Virus record (IMG/VR): IMGVR_UViG_3300033064_001717
Span: 1-32,491 of that record
Source: a virus
Reading direction: 5' to 3' (one strand)
Length of the DNA stretch: 32,491 nt
Both the position numbers and the translations under genes were made by a program. Positions 7,104 to 16,037 of the stretch are shown here, one piece after another (position 1 is the first letter of the stretch; each line of letters starts with the position of its first letter). Under the pieces are notes generated by a model, which was given only the letters and a program-made list of their open reading frames with translations, did not search any database and was not told the DNA's origin.

Positions 7104-8410
7104 CAGTTCGTGTTAACCATGACGTGCCACGGCGAAATAACGGCAGGAATGCCCCGCTCGCTAGCAAAATAACTAGACACAATCCCGTTGTCCACCATGT
7201 AATACTGGTTTGCCGGGGCTTGCGTAATTGTCAAAGGGAAGTTTTGCATGTATTTAAAACTCTTCCCGCTCTCCATCATCCACCAATATTTGTTGGTGTT
7301 AACCTGAGATAGGGCTAACCCGCCATCGGCAACGGCAGCCAAGCACTGCTGTTCCAACAATGGACTGGTCAGCACTTCAAACTGACTAGCGGTAAACGGG
7401 TTAGCGGCACCCTGCCCGACGTTAAGCGGGTTAGAGGTTGTTTGCGGGGTAGTAGCACCGGAACCGGTACGGCGTTCCATTGAAGTTGCGCCTAGGATTA
7501 TGTTCGCCGTCGCAAGTTTAGCGGGATTAACCAAAACTAGATTAGGCTGAATCATAATCCGCAAGCCGGTGTGCGGGTCAACCGTGCGCATAAACTGTAG
7601 AATATCGGTCTGAAGGCTTTCCCAATCCAACAAGTCGTTAGAAATGCTGTTGGTGAATCCTAGTTGCAACGTGGTGCTGTAGGTGTTGTACGCCGTCCCG
7701 TTGTAGTTGAACGTATTAACTCCACCAATAATGGTGTTAATTATGTCAATTTCCTTGCGGTACGCTAACGCCTCACCGACTCCAGCCGCTTGGTTCAACA
7801 TGTCCCCGGTCAAATCAAAAAACACGGCCTCTTTTGTCACGTCGACCGCTAACGCATTCTCACGGGTTTCAGGGGTGGTGACATATCGCTCGCCAAACTG
7901 CGCCCTGGTGTGCGCCTCGCCCGGCAAACGCTTCCGGCCACGGTCACCGATTGACTGCAAGCCAATCATTTTCTGACCGTTAAGTTTAGTGGGTTCAGCC
8001 GGGCAAATCCGGTCCGCTACCAACGCCGGGTTTTGGAATGCTTGGAGGATTTTTACCTCAATCAAACCACCAACTACGCTGGTAAACGCATTGATGTTCA
8101 GGAACGCAGTCGGGTCAATGCCCACGCCGGAGCTTTCCAGCAATGTCTGCCCCATCGTGCCGCCCTCCGGCGCAAGGGTTCGCTTCCAATTGGGGCCAAC
8201 AATTGCTTCGGCGGATTCCTGAATAGAAAACTGTTCGGGAATCCAAGACGTAGCACCCAACCGGCGGTTGCCGGCCCGGTCACGGTAGTAATTTCCGTTG
8301 CCGTCCACCAGCCCCAGATTCTGCCGTATTTCCTTGGTAAATTGTCGCTGTCCATGCTGAAACTGGGAACGGGACTCAAAAAGAGTACGCAATTTCACGG
8401 GGTCAATCAT
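7103..8410 (-). CDS. major capsid protein (HK97-fold)
   Basis: This 435-residue protein lies downstream of the protease/scaffold and decoration-like genes, the usual place of the major capsid protein. An N-terminal charged helical region (about 1-60) is followed by a segment with FLNINAFTSVVGGLIEVKIL (about 103-122). A central stretch is rich in Arg and Thr, and the C-terminus is beta-rich (MVDNGIVSSYFASERGIPAV). The pattern, size and position suit an HK97-fold capsid protein, though the fold cannot be proven from sequence here. A GGAG ribosome binding site precedes ATG 8410. Whether the N-terminus is cleaved by the neighbouring protease is not visible. Confidence 0.8.
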   Translation of the reverse strand: MIDPVKLRTLFESRSQFQHGQRQFTKEIRQNLGLVDGNGNYYRDRAGNRRLGATSWIPEQFSIQESAEAIVGPNWKRTLAPEGGTMGQTLLESSGVGIDPTAFLNINAFTSVVGGLIEVKILQAFQNPALVADRICPAEPTKLNGQKMIGLQSIGDRGRKRLPGEAHTRAQFGERYVTTPETRENALAVDVTKEAVFFDLTGDMLNQAAGVGEALAYRKEIDIINTIIGGVNTFNYNGTAYNTYSTTLQLGFTNSISNDLLDWESLQTDILQFMRTVDPHTGLRIMIQPNLVLVNPAKLATANIILGATSMERRTGSGATTPQTTSNPLNVGQGAANPFTASQFEVLTSPLLEQQCLAAVADGGLALSQVNTNKYWWMMESGKSFKYMQNFPLTITQAPANQYYMVDNGIVSSYFASERGIPAVISPWHVMVNTN

Positions 8411-8437
8411 CGTAGGAACTCCATAATATTTTCGGGA

Positions 8438-9259
8438 TTAGCTGCCAATTGTGGCGTACCAAGCGACGCCGTCGCTAAAGAAAATTCCGGTCTTTGTGGC
8501 GGCAACTGACCCAATGGTTGTGCCGGCGGGGTTCTTGACGGTCATGGCATGGGTCGCTGGCGCGGTGTTGACAATGTAAAAAATCAACCCTTTGCTCGAT
8601 GCCAGGGCTGGCAGATTCACTTGAACCGCTGCCGTTGGCAAGCCCACCTGGAGGGCTGCACTAGCCACGGTCAGGGTTGTTGTAGCCGCCGCCAAAATTA
8701 CGCCGGGGCCGGCCACCTGACCGTTGCCGACATTACGGCTAACCGGGTTAGCAAACCCGATGTGCTGGTTAATGCCGGTCAATCGTACCCGCACCTTGGT
8801 AGTGGCCAAAACGTATTTTTGCACCACCCTTCCGATGGATTGCGCCGGGTTTGCAACGGCTACAACGGATTGGTCTTGAATGGATGCAACCGCACCCAGC
8901 CCGTCCGAAATTACGCCGACTAGATCGCCAACCGCAAACACTGCGCTTGCACAATCGGCCTCGTAAATACAGTCAGTGTTGATCAGGATGCCCGAAATCG
9001 GGAATGCAGCATAACCGCCGGCGGTGGTCTGCGCCACAACCCTAGCCTGCTGAGCAACGCCGGCAAACCCAGCTGCCGCCGTTATCTGATCAATTGCGAT
9101 AGACGCACCGCCGGTTAAACCAGAAAACGGCTTAACGTTCGTGCCATCGTAGTACAACAAATCACCGACGGCAATTTGCGTGGAAGCCGGGGCGGGCAGC
9201 ACGGTAGTGTTAACACCGAACGGCAGAACAAATCTAGACCCACCAAAGTTAGCTGACAT
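8438..9259 (-). CDS. putative capsid decoration / head fibre protein
   Basis: This 273-residue Ala/Val/Gly-rich protein has the segment TQIAVGDLLYYDGTNVKPF (about 27-45) and a matching FAVGDLVGVISDG later. These recall capsid cement or head-fibre proteins with small beta barrels on the capsid surface. The C-terminal part is again beta-rich (SKGLIFYIVNTAPATHAMTV) and reads like a second beta domain. It sits between protease/scaffold and capsid genes, a usual place for decoration proteins. A good ribosome binding site (AGGGAG) precedes ATG 9259. The domain pattern is convincing, but the exact family is inferred. Confidence 0.6.
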   Translation of the reverse strand: MSANFGGSRFVLPFGVNTTVLPAPASTQIAVGDLLYYDGTNVKPFSGLTGGASIAIDQITAAAGFAGVAQQARVVAQTTAGGYAAFPISGILINTDCIYEADCASAVFAVGDLVGVISDGLGAVASIQDQSVVAVANPAQSIGRVVQKYVLATTKVRVRLTGINQHIGFANPVSRNVGNGQVAGPGVILAAATTTLTVASAALQVGLPTAAVQVNLPALASSKGLIFYIVNTAPATHAMTVKNPAGTTIGSVAATKTGIFFSDGVAWYATIGS

Positions 9260-9275
9260 TCCGTTCTCCCTGTAT

Positions 9276-10553
9276 TCAGTTGGTTAAGTAGCTGCCCAGA
9301 TCCATGCCGGTTGGTACGCCGTTGACCGGCTTGACGGCCTGATAGCCTGCGCTACGAGGTCGGTTGGTAGCCGTCGCTAACCGGGCAACCTGCCGCTTGC
9401 AAGCGTCGTCAGTAAGGCCAGACAGGTCTTCCAGCAATTCACGGGTAGTAGCCACACGGGAATTCTCGCATAACTGCCGCACCCGCTCAATGTTGCGGAG
9501 CTTCTTGTTTTCCCGCAACAGGCTAGCGTTAGATTGCCGAGATTCTTTGTTGTGATGCATTTCCTTTTTGTCGTACATTTCCTTTTTGTCGTCGCCCTCA
9601 ACTTCCTTGGCATCGGGGTCAACGGCTTCCATCGGCTTTTTGTCTTTTTCGTCGCCATCCGGTTCAGCCTCGCCGTCCATTGGCTCCTTGGCCTCATCCA
9701 TGCTGTCCATGTCATCGCTGTAACAGTCGGCTAACTGTTGCACCGCTGCGGTCAACGCTGCCAGAGCATCCTTAACGCCGTCGTCCATTTTAGCCTCCGT
9801 TTTTGATTCCGTGTATTTGTTTTTCACCTTGAACTCTACCCATTGCCACCTGTCGTCAGATAGCCGCATTATGTCCTTATTCGGCAACATTTGCAACGAT
9901 CCGGCCCCAACAAAACTACCGCCCTTTTGCTTCCATCCGTTTTGCACCAAAAACCTAACCCGCCTGTCAAACCGCATGTTGTCAACTTTTGCGCCGGTGT
10001 TGCTGCCCGCCGGGGGGTCTAGTGCCACACCGCCAGCGTAAGCACCTGACGTGTCTTCCAACATTTTGCTCTCCGATAAACTTTTGGTTGTTGCTGGATC
10101 GGCGACAACGTCAACGTGTCGCACCCCAATAATTTTCTCAACCACAAACACGCCGTCACGGGTTTCACCGTCGCCGTCAGCGTTGTGCGATAACCCAAAC
10201 ACGTCAGGCATTCTTTCCGCCGCCTCGCAGATCCGTTCAGCCATCGGGTGCGATTTCAGAAAAAACAAATCCCCAAAAAGCCCCTCGCCTTCCACAAACC
10301 TGACATTTTCAAGTTTGCCAAACCGGTCATATGCTGAACGGCTGTCGTCGGCCTGCCGGTCCGGGTGGTCAATGTTTACGGCTATGTTTTCATATAGCGG
10401 AATAGACTTCTTGACAGCTTCCGGCAAATACCGCCGGTTGTTTTCGCTAATTAGCCCTAGCACCTTGACGTTGCGTATGACACCGTTTCTGCGGTCAACG
10501 GTTAGGGACCGCCCGGCATTTTTAGTCGATTCATGGAATGCTAGTTTTGTCAT
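9276..10553 (-). CDS. prohead protease fused to acidic scaffold
   Basis: The first 160 residues resemble HK97-type (U35) prohead proteases: a GRSLTVDRRNGVIRNVKVLG strand region, a VNIDHPD segment holding the likely catalytic His, and VFGLSHNADG holding the likely catalytic Ser. The protease matures the capsid by cutting scaffold and capsid N-termini. The rest, about 260 residues, includes a very acidic low-complexity stretch (DSMDEAKEPMDGEAEPDGDE) and Lys/Glu/His-rich repeats (KKEMYDKKEM), typical of internal scaffold. Together they form a self-cleaving protease-scaffold. I chose ATG 10553 (MTKLAFHES) because family members start near there. In-frame ATGs at 10562, 10565 and 10580 are possible, and none has a strong ribosome binding site. 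Confidence 0.7.
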   Translation of the reverse strand: MTKLAFHESTKNAGRSLTVDRRNGVIRNVKVLGLISENNRRYLPEAVKKSIPLYENIAVNIDHPDRQADDSRSAYDRFGKLENVRFVEGEGLFGDLFFLKSHPMAERICEAAERMPDVFGLSHNADGDGETRDGVFVVEKIIGVRHVDVVADPATTKSLSESKMLEDTSGAYAGGVALDPPAGSNTGAKVDNMRFDRRVRFLVQNGWKQKGGSFVGAGSLQMLPNKDIMRLSDDRWQWVEFKVKNKYTESKTEAKMDDGVKDALAALTAAVQQLADCYSDDMDSMDEAKEPMDGEAEPDGDEKDKKPMEAVDPDAKEVEGDDKKEMYDKKEMHHNKESRQSNASLLRENKKLRNIERVRQLCENSRVATTRELLEDLSGLTDDACKRQVARLATATNRPRSAGYQAVKPVNGVPTGMDLGSYLTN

Positions 10554-10599
10554 GCAACCCATCATATGGATGCCGCCCATCGTGCGCAACTATTTTTTT

Positions 10600-10926
10600 T
10601 CAAATCGGCCAAACCTGACGTCCGTTTATAAACGTGCCGTTGTCTAAATCCTCAATAGCCTGCATTACCAAATTAACAATTATTGGGTCCGTAGTAGATT
10701 TTGACAAATGTATAGATTCTTTTTTTCCGTTCGGATCTATGCCGTTAATTATCAGATTTGGCATTGTAATTCTGGTTTGCAACGGAACTACCGGCCAACC
10801 GGGACGAGGAAAACGATAGTCGTGGGAATTCCAATTTCCTTCCCCTTCTAAAAACACAAAACTAACCCGGCGTGTCCTGCTATCGTTAGGGTTGTCCACG
10901 ATGTACGTTGCCGAAATTATTTTCAT
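10600..10926 (-). CDS. hypothetical protein
   Basis: This protein of 108 residues from ATG 10926 lies between the 1703-residue gene and the protease-scaffold. The ATG overlaps the upstream stop as TGATG; a GTG one codon earlier (10929) is the alternative. The sequence is soluble, with charged beta-type segments (RRVSFVFLEGEGNW) and a C-terminal helix containing NLVMQAIEDLDNG. The low number of Cys and lack of membrane segments suggest a cytoplasmic or virion protein. Its base composition looks more AT-rich than its neighbours. I do not recognise it; an immunity or modulator partner of the large neighbouring protein is conceivable but unsupported. Confidence 0.5.
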   Translation of the reverse strand: MKIISATYIVDNPNDSRTRRVSFVFLEGEGNWNSHDYRFPRPGWPVVPLQTRITMPNLIINGIDPNGKKESIHLSKSTTDPIIVNLVMQAIEDLDNGTFINGRQVWPI

Positions 10927-13900
10927 CACGCATGGCTCCAGCTTGTTAGACCGATTAGGCTAGGGGCTCCGTAGTATTCCGTTTCAATGTTGTCTGCCAT
11001 GCAAATAAATTCGTTCTCGTGGTCGCCGGCAAACATTGCCCCATTATGTCTTCCGCCCAATGACATTAGGTAAACGCCTAAGATTCGGTGGTAAGGAACT
11101 TCCTTGATTATCAGCTTGGAGTTTGATATTTGGACGGGCTTGAATGCGGCATAACTTTCCAACGCACCAACATTGTGCTGATCCGCTTTCAGGATTTTTG
11201 GCTTGTCCGGTGCCGGGCATTTTGCCGGCAAATTTTTGGGCAATGCGTCCCCTGTCTCCGTGCGATATACACGCATCACCCCGGCCTGCCGGTTGTTGTT
11301 GGGCATGTCAACGTTTCGCAGTAGTTCCATTGACCAAGCCGCCAACATTGCCAAAGATTCTGTCGCTTCTTTTTCGGTAGTTCGAGTGTTTTTTAAGATT
11401 TCTTTTACCGTTTGTTCTCTTTTGTCATTTGTGTTAGAACCGTAGTCCCAATAATAACTGTCCGGCTTTACCCCCGGCCTGTTTTTTACCAAAATTTGTT
11501 TAGCGGCAATTGACCCGTCGGAGGAACTAGATCCGGCTTGCCCCCGTGCATACGTTTCCACAAAATCCATTTTTCCCCCGTTTGCGTCTATGTATTTCCG
11601 TATATCCCCCGACAGCCCTTGCCCCCGCAAGTCGTCAAACGGTTTGCCGTTTTCGTCCTTGGCTTCCTCCCGGTCAATTTTGTTGGCTCCATTAACATCG
11701 CCCAGAATTTTGGGCAGCTTGGCCACCAATCCGCTTTGCCGGTATTGGCATTGATGTTGGGTAACTTTTTTTACGTATTCCTCGCTCCACCCGTCGGCTA
11801 GCAGCATTCGGGACGTGGCGGCAATGTCGGCAAACTGATCTAGCCGCAACCCCAGCATTTTCTTTAATTCCAAGTCGGTGGCGGCATCTAGGATTTGCTG
11901 GCGTGACTGAACTAGCCCTTCTATCTGCCCAACGGTATCGCCCCACGTTAGCCCGCCAAAAACCCGCACGGAATTAGCCCCGGCCCCCTGCGCCTTTCCG
12001 CCGGGCGGGTCTTGGCTCATGGACCACAATTCCGACGGAAAAGCATTCCAGTTGGCGTTCTTTTTTCCGCCTTGCGCCCGGTATCGCAACGAACCGCCGT
12101 TGTCTATTCGGATTGGTTCACCCGCCGGCGTAACCATCACGTTGTCGTTGCCCATGCCCATCACGTCCCAGTTGCCTAGCAATGCGTCAGCGGCAAAATT
12201 CTGTTGTAGCTTTTTGTCTAGCCTCTCCATTTGCGTTTTGGTTGCGGTGTTTTGGTATTCCTTGTAGGTCGCCCCGTCGATTACTTCCGCCAGTTTTACC
12301 GGCTTGCCTTGAACTGTGTGCGTGTCTACAGACGGCACCGCTACGCCGCACGCCGCATAGATTTTGTCGGCGGCGACTTCTTCCGCCAGATGCTCCGGCG
12401 ATGCGCCCATTTTCCGAACAAACTTTCGGCCCGTCGCCGGGTCAGAAACCAGTTCCGCCCCCGTTGATCCACCCAGCACCCGGATTGCCGTTAATGCAGC
12501 AGGATTCTTCGGAAACTCTACCGGCCCGCTAGTAGATTTGTGCGGTGCTGTTGGGCGTGCTTTCGGCACAAACGCCGGGACGTGCGGCACCCGATTTCCA
12601 TTGGCATCGGGTTTAATTCCTAACGCCGGTTTGTTTGTTCCCGCCTTTGGAATAGGGTTCCACCGTGTCGGCTCGTGTAGGTTCGGGGAAACCTTTAAAT
12701 TGGCAATGCTTGGCTTAGGCGGTGCTGCCGGGGCAATTGACGGCGGCGGCGGTGGCGGGTTAACTGGCGGGCTATTAACGGTCGGTAGCGGCACCCCGGC
12801 GGCTAGCTGCTGTAAATGGTGTTTTGCCGCCGCCAAAATTTCCAGATCCCGCTCTTTGCCGCCTTGGTTGGTCGTTCGGTTAATCAGCTTTTCGGCTTCG
12901 TCAAAATCCACCCAAACAACCTGCGAAGTTTCAGGGGTCATAGCTGACGGGTCGTGCGATTCCGATTTCATAAAGTAGAAATTGGTGGAACTATAGCCCG
13001 ACGAAAACGAACCGGGCAAATAACCGACAATTGCCCCTTTGTGTCCAGTTTCCTCTTCTACCTCACGAACTGCCGTATCAGCAGAATGATCTCCGGGGTC
13101 TTGCCCGCCCTTGGCAAATGTCCAGTTATAACCGCCGTAGTTGCCGGTGGGCTTCCGCAACATTATTTTGCCGGCGTTGTCAAACAATATCCCACCGTAC
13201 CCCGTTAGGCCAGTGCCTTTCTTTGGCCCCCAAACGCCTTGGTGCGGTGTTTCTGTTTTGGCTTTTGCCAGCGCATCCGCCCAAGGCAACGCTGCAACGG
13301 AGGTGACTAACGGCGGCACCGCTGTTAATGCCGGCGCAGTCCATAACGGATGCGGCCCAAGCGTGTAATCACCCATAGACAGATTAAGGTTGAAATCTTG
13401 GACAGTTACATTGCCGTAACTTTCAAAATTACCGGTTGAATCGTATTCAATATATTTTATATCGTTGCCAGTTACGCTTGCTATTGTAAAGTTTGCAAAA
13501 TTGTCATGAAACAACGTCCCTACTGCTGGGGCTTGCGTAACGGTTACCGGAACTACTCCAGCTGCGGGGGTTGCATATTTGGGATTTGGTCCATATACCA
13601 AACCTCCGTTTTTTATCTGGTCCAAAAACTCGGCTATGGTTGAATCATAGACGAGTAAAGGGTCTTTTTCTCCGGTTTTTTTGTTCAATCCATTCAAATA
13701 CACCGTATTGTTTGAAACAGAAGTTATTACAAAATTTACGAAATTATCATGAACCAATGTCCCCGCCACCGGGGTTTGTGTGGCGGATGCCGGGCTAGCT
13801 GCCGGCGCATTCGCCGGAACCGGCGCAATAAACTGCGCAACGGCAGCGGGCAACGTGTGAGATGCGTATGTGCCCTTAACCCAAAATCCTGCGGTAAAAA

Positions 13901-16037
13901 GATCGTTAAAATCGGCAACGGTATTGTCATGCGCCGAAACCCATTTGCCGTTAGTGTCGTACGCATCCCAGCTGACAATTCCTTTAATTATTGCCGTAAC
14001 AATTCCCTGCTGAGTCTTGTTTGCCTTGTGAAATACTCCCCCCACGTCAACCACAGATTGGGTAACGGATGCAGCGGGTGCAGGGGTTGCGCCCGGTATT
14101 ATCGGCGGTGTAGTGCCGGGGGCAAACCCCGGAGCATAGTACCCGGTGCTAAAACGATAAGTAAAATCTGTTGCTGAGCAGTCGTCTTTGCCGGTCTTGC
14201 TTCCGTCCGTCCAGTAGGTGGTCCATTTAATGTCATTCCCAACCGCTGTTATTATCCCGTTCATGGTCAGGCTAACGGTGTTGTGGAACTCCATTCCGAT
14301 TACCGGCGGCGGTGCGGGTGCAGGGGCGGGCGTGGGGATGTGCTGCGTTACCTTGTCAAACTTTCCGGGGGCAACGTCGCCCTTTAACTTGGCTAGGTTT
14401 TTGTTGTAAATGTTGGCTAGCGTCCGTATTGACACCTTGCCCTTTTTGTATTTTTGGTACTGACCGGCGGGAATTAACCATTTGTCGTCCCACTTTAATA
14501 GGTGAACATTTGGCTTAAATCCTTTAGCGGAAACCTGCTTTAGCAGTGCGTCCACATCGGTAACGTAATCGGGCAGCGGCGGCACCGGCTTAACGTAGAT
14601 TGTGAAATACCCGGTTTTAAATATGCTGTTTAGTTCAACTACATTTTGCGTGTAACCGGTCGTTACGTCCGGCTTTCCGTCGGGGTCTTTTACGGTCCAC
14701 GTTACCTTTTCGCCGTCGGGCGAAACAGCAAACTTAAATGTGGCACCGACGTAATTCGTGTAGGTTTCGGCTTCCGAGAATTCGGGGGTCGGTGGCGGCG
14801 GTGGCGGGGGCGGCGGTTCCAGATACCCGAACCGTGCTACCTGAATGCCTAGGTCACGGCGGGTTTGAATCGCAGCGGCAACCCCATCCATACGGGATTT
14901 GCGCTCGTCGTCCGATTCGTTCTTAATGTCTTCCACCGGCACTAGCTGACCATCTAACGGGTCTAGCACCGCTGACCAAGTTAACGCCTCGCCCGGTGCT
15001 AAACGGTCTGTGGCCGCCTTCAGCCTTCCAGCCCCTACGGCCCAACGGCGTTCCTGCTCCGTCGCCGTGTCAAACCATTCCGAGTAAACCACCGGGTCGG
15101 GAATCAGCTTTTTGTCGTTGGTCAGAAATAACGCTTTGGCGGCGGGGTCGTTTTCAATATCGGGGTCCATCGACAACACCGGGGACAGGTAACACCGGCA
15201 ATTAAACGCAACGCTGCCGTCTGCCTCCATCGGGGGGTGGGGCATGTCGTCCGCAACCGATAGCTCACCGGGGGCAGGGGTAATTTTGTAAACGTTGCCG
15301 TTGCGTAGGGCGTGGTGTGGCCGAATACGCCAGTCCATTGTCCCGTGGATTTGGTAGCCAATCAGCATGTCGCCTAACCCGTCAAACGCCTGCATCCGGG
15401 CAGCGTGCGCTACCCGCAACCCTTCCGTCCGGGCTACCCGTCTGGCGGTTACCCGGTTCCCCTGCACTATCGGTGCTAGTGCCGCCGTCAGCTGTTGGAC
15501 CGTTGCCCCTTGCGCTGCCTGCATTGCCACTATTGCCGCTATCTGGTCTGGCGATCCAAGCCCCGTTTGCGCTTGAATCCGGGCCTGCCAAGTTGTCCCC
15601 TTGGAAGGGGCGTTTACTATTTCCTCCGCCTCCGTCTGTGTTATTGGGGGAATTAGCTGGGCCTGCACCTGCGCCGATTCCGCCGGGGTTAATTTGGCTT
15701 CCTTTACCGCCGTGGTCTGTAACGCCAACGCAATTACGGCCCGTGGACTCTCTACCACTAAATCCATCGCCTGCTGCCGGTGGGTGATTTTTGCCAGCTT
15801 TGTCATGCCGTCGGTCAACCGGCTAATTGCGCCGGTGGAAATCCCCCGCAGCATTTCCGCTAGCCGTTTTTGCAGGTCGGGGGGCGGTGGCGACATTCGC
15901 AGCAATCGCAGAATCCGGTTCCACGCCTTTAGCGTGGCGGCATCAACCTCGTCGGCTAAATCGTCGGTATGCACCAGCGCACGGGCCTGACTAATGCCGG
16001 CCCGTGCAGCCATCCGTGAATTGAACGCTAGCGACAT
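10926..16037 (-). CDS. giant minor head protein: gp7/Mu F domain + repeats + Nudix + kinase-like + ADP-ribosyltransferase-like
   Basis: This 1703-residue protein follows the portal gene, the normal position of SPP1 gp7/Mu F-type minor head proteins. Residues about 150-290 carry that domain (VARTEGLRVAHAAR, then HALRNGNVY and a CRC at 280-282). After a Pro-rich hinge (408-416) come five beta-type modules at about 428-482, 581-637, 666-722, 759-816 and 840-895. A Nudix domain spans about 925-1065, with box G977-x5-D983-x7-R991-E-V-E-E995-E996-x-G998; Asp replaces the usual first Glu. Residues about 1180-1410 look HipA/PI4K kinase-like (K1205 or K1209, D1284-x4-N1289-x-D1291, RIDNGG with D1312). 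The C-terminus (about 1560-1690) fits an R-S-E ADP-ribosyltransferase: R1592, S1628, E1674-N-E1676. Such head proteins can be ejected with the DNA, so the enzymes may act in the host. Activities are inferred. Confidence 0.75.
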   Translation of the reverse strand: MSLAFNSRMAARAGISQARALVHTDDLADEVDAATLKAWNRILRLLRMSPPPPDLQKRLAEMLRGISTGAISRLTDGMTKLAKITHRQQAMDLVVESPRAVIALALQTTAVKEAKLTPAESAQVQAQLIPPITQTEAEEIVNAPSKGTTWQARIQAQTGLGSPDQIAAIVAMQAAQGATVQQLTAALAPIVQGNRVTARRVARTEGLRVAHAARMQAFDGLGDMLIGYQIHGTMDWRIRPHHALRNGNVYKITPAPGELSVADDMPHPPMEADGSVAFNCRCYLSPVLSMDPDIENDPAAKALFLTNDKKLIPDPVVYSEWFDTATEQERRWAVGAGRLKAATDRLAPGEALTWSAVLDPLDGQLVPVEDIKNESDDERKSRMDGVAAAIQTRRDLGIQVARFGYLEPPPPPPPPPTPEFSEAETYTNYVGATFKFAVSPDGEKVTWTVKDPDGKPDVTTGYTQNVVELNSIFKTGYFTIYVKPVPPLPDYVTDVDALLKQVSAKGFKPNVHLLKWDDKWLIPAGQYQKYKKGKVSIRTLANIYNKNLAKLKGDVAPGKFDKVTQHIPTPAPAPAPPPVIGMEFHNTVSLTMNGIITAVGNDIKWTTYWTDGSKTGKDDCSATDFTYRFSTGYYAPGFAPGTTPPIIPGATPAPAASVTQSVVDVGGVFHKANKTQQGIVTAIIKGIVSWDAYDTNGKWVSAHDNTVADFNDLFTAGFWVKGTYASHTLPAAVAQFIAPVPANAPAASPASATQTPVAGTLVHDNFVNFVITSVSNNTVYLNGLNKKTGEKDPLLVYDSTIAEFLDQIKNGGLVYGPNPKYATPAAGVVPVTVTQAPAVGTLFHDNFANFTIASVTGNDIKYIEYDSTGNFESYGNVTVQDFNLNLSMGDYTLGPHPLWTAPALTAVPPLVTSVAALPWADALAKAKTETPHQGVWGPKKGTGLTGYGGILFDNAGKIMLRKPTGNYGGYNWTFAKGGQDPGDHSADTAVREVEEETGHKGAIVGYLPGSFSSGYSSTNFYFMKSESHDPSAMTPETSQVVWVDFDEAEKLINRTTNQGGKERDLEILAAAKHHLQQLAAGVPLPTVNSPPVNPPPPPPSIAPAAPPKPSIANLKVSPNLHEPTRWNPIPKAGTNKPALGIKPDANGNRVPHVPAFVPKARPTAPHKSTSGPVEFPKNPAALTAIRVLGGSTGAELVSDPATGRKFVRKMGASPEHLAEEVAADKIYAACGVAVPSVDTHTVQGKPVKLAEVIDGATYKEYQNTATKTQMERLDKKLQQNFAADALLGNWDVMGMGNDNVMVTPAGEPIRIDNGGSLRYRAQGGKKNANWNAFPSELWSMSQDPPGGKAQGAGANSVRVFGGLTWGDTVGQIEGLVQSRQQILDAATDLELKKMLGLRLDQFADIAATSRMLLADGWSEEYVKKVTQHQCQYRQSGLVAKLPKILGDVNGANKIDREEAKDENGKPFDDLRGQGLSGDIRKYIDANGGKMDFVETYARGQAGSSSSDGSIAAKQILVKNRPGVKPDSYYWDYGSNTNDKREQTVKEILKNTRTTEKEATESLAMLAAWSMELLRNVDMPNNNRQAGVMRVYRTETGDALPKNLPAKCPAPDKPKILKADQHNVGALESYAAFKPVQISNSKLIIKEVPYHRILGVYLMSLGGRHNGAMFAGDHENEFICMADNIETEYYGAPSLIGLTSWSHA
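13353..14756 (-). repeat. five diverged beta-type repeat modules inside the giant head protein
   Basis: The encoded modules share a pattern: a Gly, two residues, Phe/Val-His, then about ten residues, an Ile/Val-rich strand ending near Asn-Asp, a Trp/Tyr strand, a polar loop, a T-V-x-D-F segment and an F-x-x-G-x-Y/F end. Modules 4 and 5 (residues 759-816 and 840-895) are most alike, both beginning GTL-x-HDNF-x-NF, which suggests a recent duplication. Pro/Ala-rich linkers of 20-30 residues separate them. They could be spacer or binding domains between the head-bound N-terminus and the enzymatic C-terminus. Confidence 0.65.

Noticed and set aside
12364-12978. Plus-strand frame of 204 codons opposite the giant head protein.
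   Set aside because: A shadow of the strong minus-strand coding frame. It is Gly/Ala/Pro-rich with no start signal. Similar shadows at 1561..2169 and 20174..20713 were also left out.
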